Below the pieces are notes generated by a model that was given only the letters and a program-made list of their open reading frames with translations, ran no database searches and was not told the DNA's origin. From VBAS01 sp963773465 (lineage in GTDB: Bacteria; Bacteroidota; Bacteroidia; Chitinophagales; Chitinophagaceae): a stretch of DNA of 64,000 nt. Position numbers and translations under genes: made by a program. Position 1 is the first letter of the stretch. The number at the start of each line of letters is the position of its first letter. The stretch covers positions 1 through 64,000 of the forward strand of contig CAVZBF010000001.1 in assembly GCA_963773465.1 (NCBI GenBank), in the 5' to 3' direction. Of the stretch, positions 57,253 through 64,000 are shown piece after piece.

Positions 57253-57558
57253 TCAAAGTTTATTGATGATCTTTAAAACAGATTCCCAGCTTCCGCCGTT
57301 ATGCACTTCCTGTACGCCGGCCGATTTCAAAATATTTTTTGCTGTATTGCTCCTTTCACCTGACTCACAGCAAACGATCACAGGTTTTTTCATCAATCTT
57401 ATTCTTTCAACGCTTGCAGCAATCCGGTCAACGGGTATATTTATGGAACCGGGAATTCTCCCGTTGTCATATTCATGAGGCGTTCTTACGTCAACAATAA
57501 CTCCCCCTTTTTGTAAAGCCTCTTTTATTTTATTTTTCCCAAATAGAAAGTCGAACAT
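57253..57558 (-). CDS. Rhodanese-like sulfurtransferase
   Basis: 101 residues, single rhodanese domain: VIVDVRTPHEYDNGRIPGSINIP and active-site loop C64-ESGERS in VIVCCESGERSNTA, ending QEVHNGGSWESV. Typical of PspE/GlpE-like enzymes moving sulfane sulfur. It lies 29 bases after the ABC transporter stop on the same strand, so it is likely in that transcript. Confidence 0.9.
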   Translation of the reverse strand: MFDFLFGKNKIKEALQKGGVIVDVRTPHEYDNGRIPGSINIPVDRIAASVERIRLMKKPVIVCCESGERSNTAKNILKSAGVQEVHNGGSWESVLKIINKL

Positions 57559-57586
57559 GATTGATTTTTTCTTTTGAAGAATAAAA

Positions 57587-59359
57587 TTATGCAGCTGTTA
57601 ATTTTTTCCTTTCGCCGATCTGCTGACGCCACATAGCGTAATACAAACCTTTTTCATCCAATAATTTTTCATGATTGCCTGTTTCTACCACATCGCCTTT
57701 TTCCAATACATAGATCCTGTCTGCATGCATGATGGTAGAAAGACGGTGTGCAATCAGGATAGTGATCTGGTTGCCGGTTGTTGATACGTCTCTTATCGTT
57801 GACGTTATTTCTTCTTCCGTTAATGAATCAAGCGATGACGTAGCTTCATCAAAGATCAATAGTTTCGGGCGGCGCAAGAGAGCTCTTGCAATAGATAATC
57901 TTTGCTTTTCTCCTCCTGATAATTTTAATCCGCCTTCACCGATCATTGTATCCAATCCTTTTTCAGCTCTTGATAACAGATTTTGACAAGAAGCTTTATT
58001 AAGCACATCATATAATTCTTCTTCAGGTGCGGCAGGATTTACAAACATCAAATTCTCTTTTATGGTGCCGGAAAAAAGTTGTGTATCCTGTGTTACAAAT
58101 CCAATTTGATTTCGCAGGTCATCAAAGTTGATATTGTTCTCATCGATTCCATTATAAAGAACCTTCCCTTGCTCCGGGCGATAAAGACCAACCAATAATT
58201 TCATCAATGTTGTTTTACCGGAACCCGATGGACCCACAAACGCAATTGTTTCTCCTGTTTTTACTTTAAAACTAATATTATTAATAGCATGTTGCGATGC
58301 CGTCTGGTGCTTAAAGCCAACATGATCAAATTCTAATTTTTCAATGATGCCCAGATGTTTTGGATCTGCGGGTTGCGGCTCGGGAGCTTTTTTCATCAGG
58401 TTGTTAAAGTTCTCAAGCGAAGCCTGTGCTTCACGATATGTAAGAATAATATTACCGATTTCCTGCAATGGACCAAATACAAAAAAAGAATATATCTGCA
58501 TGGTGGCTAATTCCCAGGGTTGCATTTTGTCATTAAAGATCATCCACATCAGCATAAAAAGAATAACCTGCCGCAACGTATTTACAAAAGTGCCTTGTAT
58601 AAAACTGATGCTTCGCAAGCGTTTTACTTTTTTCAATTCCAACCCAAGTATCTTATAGGTATTCTTATTCAGTCGTTCTACTTCCTGCCTGGTTAGCCCG
58701 AGACTTTTTACCAATTCAATATTTCGCAGCGATTCAGTGGTGGCGCCTGCTAATGATGTTGTTTCTTTTACAATAGTTTTTTGTACTGTTTTAATTTTTT
58801 TACTGAGCAGGTTAGAGATAATTACCAATAGGAAAATTCCCCCGAAATAAATAAGCGGTAACGTTGGATGAATACTATACGCAAAAATGGCAACGAATAA
58901 AATACCGATAATCACCGGGAATAATACATTTACAAAACTGGCAATGAATTTCTCGGTATCGATGCGGACCTTTTGCAAAATGCTGAGTGTTTCACCACTT
59001 CGCTGATCTTCGAACTGGTAATACGGCAAGCTCATGGCATGCTCAAGACCTTCGGTAAAGACAGCTGCTCCGAATTTTTGCGTTACAAGGTTTTGAAAAT
59101 AATCCTGGAAAGCTTTGGCAATACGGCTTACCATGGCTACTCCAACTGAAGCTCCTAAAAGTGTAAGTAGGGGCGTTGCAAAATTCCACCAAAACGGCTG
59201 GTAAGGTGCTTTGTTGTCATGATATTTATAACCCAGGTCTATCAGTTTTCCGAAAATATAAGGATCAATTAGGGAGAAACTGATATTGATTGCCGCCAGC
59301 AATAATACAAATGCGACCAGCCATTTATAGGGTTTCAGATATTGAAGAAGTATTTTCAT
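57587..59359 (-). CDS. ABC transporter, fused permease/ATPase (exporter)
   Basis: 590 residues. N-terminal six-helix ABC membrane domain (YKWLVAFVLLLAAINISFSL onward) and C-terminal ATPase: Walker A GPSGSGKTT, Q-loop GFVTQDTQLFSG, signature LSGGEKQRLSIARALLRRP, Walker B LLIFDEATSSLDS, H-loop IAHRLST. Half-transporter working as a dimer. The substrate is unknown; adjacent glycosyltransferase genes on the same strand make an envelope glycolipid possible. Intact. Confidence 0.93.
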   Translation of the reverse strand: MKILLQYLKPYKWLVAFVLLLAAINISFSLIDPYIFGKLIDLGYKYHDNKAPYQPFWWNFATPLLTLLGASVGVAMVSRIAKAFQDYFQNLVTQKFGAAVFTEGLEHAMSLPYYQFEDQRSGETLSILQKVRIDTEKFIASFVNVLFPVIIGILFVAIFAYSIHPTLPLIYFGGIFLLVIISNLLSKKIKTVQKTIVKETTSLAGATTESLRNIELVKSLGLTRQEVERLNKNTYKILGLELKKVKRLRSISFIQGTFVNTLRQVILFMLMWMIFNDKMQPWELATMQIYSFFVFGPLQEIGNIILTYREAQASLENFNNLMKKAPEPQPADPKHLGIIEKLEFDHVGFKHQTASQHAINNISFKVKTGETIAFVGPSGSGKTTLMKLLVGLYRPEQGKVLYNGIDENNINFDDLRNQIGFVTQDTQLFSGTIKENLMFVNPAAPEEELYDVLNKASCQNLLSRAEKGLDTMIGEGGLKLSGGEKQRLSIARALLRRPKLLIFDEATSSLDSLTEEEITSTIRDVSTTGNQITILIAHRLSTIMHADRIYVLEKGDVVETGNHEKLLDEKGLYYAMWRQQIGERKKLTAA

Positions 59360-59379
59360 GTGAGAATTTCAAAAATTAG

Positions 59380-60144
59380 TCAACGAATATACGAATCTCT
59401 TGCTGTCCCGTCGGCGAGGTTATCGTGCAACATAACAGCAGGATAAACAATATAGCCGCTTACAATATTCCTGGTAATAGCGTGAGCAAGAAGGTTGTCG
59501 GCTATGTACTGAATTGGTGTTTGCATTTGTAGTAATTTTTTCGCCCCGCTTTGTGTAATAGCGTAAGCATATGTATAATCATGAAACCCGGCTTTTTTTA
59601 AATGCGCTGAGTAGGGTTTTGCAAAAAGATTTTTAATGATCGCATGGTCCCATTTCAACAAACCTAAGCCATGCTGAATACTATATCCTGTTTTTTTTAA
59701 GAAAGACGTTACACCTGATTCCCCGTTTTTATCCCAACCCCACATCAACAACTCGCAGTCCGCAGGAATTTCAGAAAGTATGGCGGGTACTTGTTTCATC
59801 ATTCCGGGATCAGGCACTGCATCATCTTCAAATATCAGCACACGATCATAATTATTTTTCAGCATGTCTTCATACATCATGCGGTGGCTCCATGAGCAGG
59901 CGATCTCTCCAGGCTTCATCACTTTAGTATAGCGATGATGTTGTTTTGTCAATTCTTCATTATAGATATTGTTTTTGATCAGCTCTTCTATTGTAAAATT
60001 ATTTTTATCAGCTCCGAAAAAAAATGAATAGTCAAGTCCTGCAAATCGCTGTTCAAAAAGTTTTCTTCTTGCTTCAGCAGCCTTCACCGACAAGACATAT
60101 ACTTTGTCGTAGTAACTATTTAAAAGCCGGAAGTATTCTTGCAT
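59380..60144 (-). CDS. Glycosyltransferase family 25 protein
   Basis: 254 residues. LPS-type glycosyltransferase: YYDKVYVLSVKAAEARRKLFE at the N-terminus (the donor-binding strand), KPGEIACSWSHRMMYEDML, DRVLIFEDDAVPDPGM with the metal-binding E-D-D, and TYAYAITQSGAKKLLQ, all typical of GT25. It adds a sugar to surface glycans, probably O-antigen or core. Upstream of the ABC exporter by 20 bases. Confidence 0.9.
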   Translation of the reverse strand: MQEYFRLLNSYYDKVYVLSVKAAEARRKLFEQRFAGLDYSFFFGADKNNFTIEELIKNNIYNEELTKQHHRYTKVMKPGEIACSWSHRMMYEDMLKNNYDRVLIFEDDAVPDPGMMKQVPAILSEIPADCELLMWGWDKNGESGVTSFLKKTGYSIQHGLGLLKWDHAIIKNLFAKPYSAHLKKAGFHDYTYAYAITQSGAKKLLQMQTPIQYIADNLLAHAITRNIVSGYIVYPAVMLHDNLADGTARDSYIR

Positions 60145-60298
60145 GGAAAGATTATTATTGTAAAGATAAAAGGAGGATTTGAGTTTTTTCTTTGTGTTCT
60201 TTGTGTAGAACTTGGTGGCCTTCGTGTTACTAAAAAAGGATCACGAAGTACAAGACGAAACACAAAGGACACTACAACGAAACCGGCATCTGTTTATT

Positions 60299-61297
60299 TT
60301 ATTCAAAAATCTGTTGTACCCAATTTTCTAATGAATATTTTTTTACTATATCTGCGAGAGACAGGCGAGAATGGCGTTAGAAAAAAAATCTTTTGAAGGA
60401 ATGGTGTTTTCATTTTGCCAGATAAAAATGTTTTTCGGTTTGTAAAAGTTATAGGTAGTTACCGATTGGTTTGTTGTGATGATTTTTTTCTCCAGGATCA
60501 TAGCTTCAAAGATCCTGAACGATAATCCTTCCTGTTTTGGCTGGGCAATGTCCAATAAAACGCTGCTGTCATTCATAATGCGGATAGTTTCTTTTCGCGG
60601 GAGTACATCAGTAAACCAGGTTATATTTTGTTCCTTTTTATTTTTGGTTTCAATAGCTTTTGTATCGAGAATATTAATATTTATTTTGAGATCAAGAGGG
60701 TGCAGTGAATCAAGGATCTTTTCCAAAATAATCAGCCGTTCATCAGAAGAAGCGACATAAGAAAGATCAAACTGCGGCTTTACGTTTTTATCTGCAGCCA
60801 GGTCAGGTGAATAAAAATTTGGAAGAAATAAAAGACCATGGTGCTTTTACATCTTTTGCCTCAAAACTGAAAAACTTATCAAAATAGTGAATGGTTTCTT
60901 TTCCTTCAGGGATTCTTGAAAAACTATCCCAGAAATAGGCGACCAGGCGTTTGCAATGTTTTTTTATAAAGGGCAGGTGTTCTTTGATAAGATCAGGACG
61001 AAGAATAAAAATATCATCAAAACCCTGCAGCTCTTTAAAAATAGTTTCTAGTCTCTCCTTAATTACCTTATTGTAAAAAAGTTTTTTTTGATTTTTGTTT
61101 AAAAAAAGCTTTGAAAAGAAATTCTGAATGCGATGAAAAGAATTTCGATAAACAAACTTCAGTTTTTTTCCTGTTGTTGTGATGAGAAATGTTTCAGCAT
61201 CTGCATATTCGGTAATGCCATCGAGGATAATACTTGTATAATCCATATAATCAGGAGTAATGAATAGAACCTTTCTTTTTCCGGCACTGCTTTCCAT
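60299..61297 (-). CDS. Glycosyltransferase-like protein (frameshifted)
   Basis: N-terminal part 60803-61297 (MESSAGKRKVLFITPDYMDY ... KKHCKRLVAYFWDSFSRIPEG) and C-terminal part ending LSFRIFEAMILEKKIITTNQ, as in CgeB/GT-B type enzymes, where the F/GxxE-x-M segment binds the nucleotide sugar. Frame changes occur near 60803 (SKFLFT versus YSPDLAADK), between 60726 and 60803, and near 60360 (QI-stop versus DIVKKYSLENWVQQIFE, stop 60299-60301). Its ORF parts together give about 330 residues. Placed 154 bases before the GT25 gene. Confidence 0.7.
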
Positions 61298-61380
61298 TGT
61301 CTGTTTGCAAAATTGCTTTAATTATATTTGCGCCTTGCTAAACAAAGATATTCGATGAACTGTACAAATAGGGTTTGAAT

Positions 61381-62353
61381 ATGAAATGTTCTTATTGTAA
61401 TAATGAAGCGGGTAACAAGGTCATTGCGGCAAAAGAGCTCTTATTGGGAATTGGAGGCGACTTCGACTATAATTATTGCGGCGAATGCAAGGGCCTGGAA
61501 TTAATAAATATTCCAGCCGATATGGCGAAATACTATCCGCAGCAGGATTATTATTCATTTAAAACAAACGATGGCAATCTTGAAAACATTAACTCTTTTA
61601 CCAATAGAATCCGTAAAGCGAAAGCAGGCTATTTGCTTTTCAATAAAAAAAGCTTTATCGGCGCAATCAGCTTCTATCGGGTATAAAATGCCGGATTATT
61701 ATCAATGGCTGAAGAAGTCGAATGTAAATTTCGATTCAGAGATATTGGATGTGGGCTGCGGCAACGGCGATCTTCTTTTTAAGATCAGGAAACTTGGATT
61801 TAAAAAATTGACAGGTATCGATCCATTTATAAGCAACGACAATATTGGCAAAGAAGTTTCGCTTTTAAAGAAAACGATTTTTGATTTGCGATCCCAGTAT
61901 GATCTTGTGATGTCTCATCATTCATTCGAACACATGGAAGGTCCTCAATCACATCTTATACAACTAGCCAAATTGGTAAAGGATAGTGGAACTATTTTGA
62001 TCAGGACACCGGTTACGAATTCATATTGCTGGGAAAAATATGGCGTTTACTGGGCGGCGCTTGATGCACCAAGACATATCAATATCCAGTCTCACCGCTC
62101 AATGGAAATATTGGCAAAGAATGCGGGGTTAACAATCACTGATCTGTGGCATGATGCAAGCAGCTTCCAGTTTTGGGGAAGCGAAGAATATTTGAAAGGG
62201 ATAAATTCAACTTCTGAAAGATCTGTTTGGAAAACAAAAACAAATTCTACGTTTACAAAAGAAGAATTGGATAAGTTTAAAAAAGATATAGCAAAGCTTA
62301 ATGAGGAGAAGCTTGGTGGGGAGGCTTGTTTTGTTATGAAGAAGAAAGGGTGA
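61381..62353 (+). CDS. SAM-dependent methyltransferase with zinc-ribbon N-terminus (frameshifted)
   Basis: From ATG 61381: MKCSYCNNEAG ... NYCGECKGLE, a double C-x2-C zinc site, then a class I methyltransferase: ILDVGCGNGDLLFKI (SAM loop), LTGIDPF, DLVMSHHSFEHMEGP, LVKDSGTILIRTPV. Sugar-nucleotide or polysaccharide methyltransferases have this layout, which fits the adjacent glycosyltransferases. One frame change near 61670 (GAISFYRV versus SIGYKMPDYYQWLKK). End GEACFVMKKKG. Confidence 0.82.
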
Positions 62354-62356
62354 GAA

Positions 62357-63906
62357 TTATCCTCCCCATCCTTCACGATCCAAACTCCTGTATTGAATAG
62401 CTTCCGCCAAATGTTCAGGTTTTATTTTTTCACTTCCGCTGAGATCAGCAATCGTTCTTGATACTTTTAAAATACGATCATAAGCTCTTGCAGAAAGATT
62501 AAGTTTTTCCATAGCGGCTTTTAATAAATTTTGCCCAACGGTATCGATCACACAAATTTCTTTCAGCATCTTACTGCTTATTTGTGCATTGCAATAAATA
62601 CCGGGATTATTTTTATATCGTTCTTCCTGTATCTCTCTTGCTTTGATCACTTTTTCTCGAATGACCGTTGAGTTATCAGAATTTTTTGCAGATGATAATT
62701 CATTAAAAGCAACAGGAGTGACTTCCACATGCAGATCAATACGATCAAGCAACGGCCCTGAAATTTTATTCAAATATTTCTGTACTAGCACCGGGCGGAC
62801 AGGTACATTCTTTTTCAGGATGATTAAAAAATCCGCAGGGACAGGGATTCATTGAAGCGATCAGCATGAATGATGCAGGAAAATCCAATGCGATCTTTGC
62901 TCTTGAGATCGTCACTCTTCTTTCTTCCATTGGCTGTCGCATTACTTCAAGCACTGTTCTTTTAAATTCAGGCAACTCATCTAAAAACAAAACACCATTA
63001 TGTGCCAAAGAAATTTCTCCGGGTTGCGGATTACCACCACCGCCAACCAATGCAACATCAGAAATCGTATGATGCGGTGAACGAAAAGGACGTTTTGAAA
63101 CCAATGTAGAATTTTCAGGAAGCTTACCTGCTACTGAATGGATCTTTGTTGTTTCCAATGCTTCATGCAATGTTAACGGAGGAAGGATCGTTGGCAATCG
63201 TTTTGCCAGCATTGTTTTTCCTGCACCCGGCGGGCCGATCAAAATTGCATTATGCCCACCTGCCGCAGCGATCTCCAAAGCCCGTTTAATATTTTCCTGT
63301 CCTTTTACATCGGCAAAATCAATTTCATAATCATATTGTGAGTTATAAAATTCTTCTCTTGTATTTACTACAGTTGGGCTAAGCCCTGTTTCATCATTTT
63401 GCAAAAAAGTTTATTACTTCTTCAATATTTTCAACACCATACACATTCAGATTATTTACGATCGCGGCTTCTTTTGCATTTGCTTTTGGTACGATCAATC
63501 CTTTAAAGTTTTCTTTTCTTGCCTGGATGGCAATGGGCAATGCACCTTTAATCGATCGCAACTCTCCATCAAGACTAAGCTCACCCATGATCAAATATTT
63601 TTCGATTGCTTCATGATTGGAAATTAATTCTGAAGCAGCAAGTATGCCGAGTGCAATAGGAAGATCAAAAGGAGTTCCGCTTTTTTTAATATCGGCAGGC
63701 GCCATATTCACCACCACTTTTGTTCGTGGCATTTGAAAACCGAGAGATTTGATAGTGCTTTCAATTCTTTGCAGGCTTTCTTTAACTGCATTATCCGGTA
63801 AACCAACAATGACGATGCCGATACCGGTGCTCATCCCGTTCACTTCAATAGTAATCGTGATCGCTTCAACACCATAAACAGCGCTGCCAAAAACTTTTAC
63901 AAGCAT
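62357..63906 (-). CDS. comM: YifB/ComM family Mg-chelatase-like AAA+ ATPase (frameshifted)
   Basis: About 515 residues from ATG 63906 (MLVKVFGSAVYGVEAITITIE). N-terminal fold with VVVNMAPADIKKSGTPFDLPIALG; Walker A LIGPPGAGKTMLAKRLPTIL; RPFRSPHHTISDVALVGGG; Walker B GVLFLDELPEF; ERRVTISRA; CPCGFFNHPEKECTCPP; SGPLLDRIDLHVEV; and the C-terminal LSARAYDRILKVSRTIADL. ComM helps branch migration of incoming DNA in natural transformation. Frames break near 63400 (one A missing) and 62788 (one base extra). The start lies inside the TTCCGATAGTTATCGGAA repeat region. Confidence 0.9.
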
Positions 63907-64000
63907 GTTCCGATAGTTATCGGAATGAAGATAGAGAAATAATGATTGCACCCAAGTACCACATTAGTGGTAATGTCACGTCGATTAATTTAGTTTTTTT

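Overview
The window comes from a member of the Bacteroidota, most likely Chitinophagaceae. This rests on the type IX secretion sorting tails (gliding-type and Por-type), SprB repeats, two TonB receptors with N-terminal carboxypeptidase-like domains, DUF4249, a DUF1800/DUF1501 pair, a bacterial GGGP synthase, a TSCPD-type B12-dependent ribonucleotide reductase, doubled clpP and doubled tatA genes, and a promoter of the TTTG / TAnnTTTG kind.

Layout. 1-5.8 kb: dxs (cut by the window edge), a LytS-type kinase with a LytTR regulator, an M28 peptidase, a TonB-C-like protein and GGGP synthase. 6.2-9.8 kb: nrdJ with its own promoter, leader inverted repeat and terminator. 10.4-15.2 kb, minus strand: clpX, two clpP paralogues and trigger factor, a protein quality-control block. 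15.5-25 kb: tRNA-Leu(UAG), a Rel/SpoT alarmone enzyme, a giant SprB-repeat surface protein, purA, an acidic protein and pabB. 25.3-35.2 kb: a barrel-like protein, an orphan SUKH protein, then a minus-strand housekeeping series (mltD-like, gatA, tatA x2, rplS, rny, zapA, a coiled-coil protein, pheT). 35.3-39.5 kb: an accessory island of membrane and envelope-type proteins of unknown role. 40-44.4 kb: dnaB, rsmE, terC, pyrD. 44.4-57.2 kb: two TonB receptors with their lipoprotein or small partners, a thiolase, DUF1800/DUF1501, DUF2721 and a DUF4625-like lipoprotein. 57.2-64 kb: rhodanese, ABC exporter, two glycosyltransferases, a methyltransferase and comM.

Three things stand out. (1) The island at 35.3-39.5 kb encodes a YkuD-like/peptidoglycan-binding protein, a membrane protein with an internal duplication, a six-helix membrane protein and the stub of an HxH metallohydrolase. 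A ~120 bp leader is present twice, once before each transcription unit. (2) The DNA is full of short repeats: tandem heptamers (some lying in frame inside nrdJ and pyrD), a CCCGATA/TATCGGG palindrome family, a 38 bp perfect palindrome and a TGCGAC...GTCGCA element. (3) Many housekeeping genes (dxs, relA, rny, pheT, dnaB, rsmE, terC, pyrD, comM) are interrupted by single-base indels. Because several are essential, these are most likely consensus errors, but the island in their midst is intact. For such genes I give the span of the reconstructed gene and say where the frame breaks.
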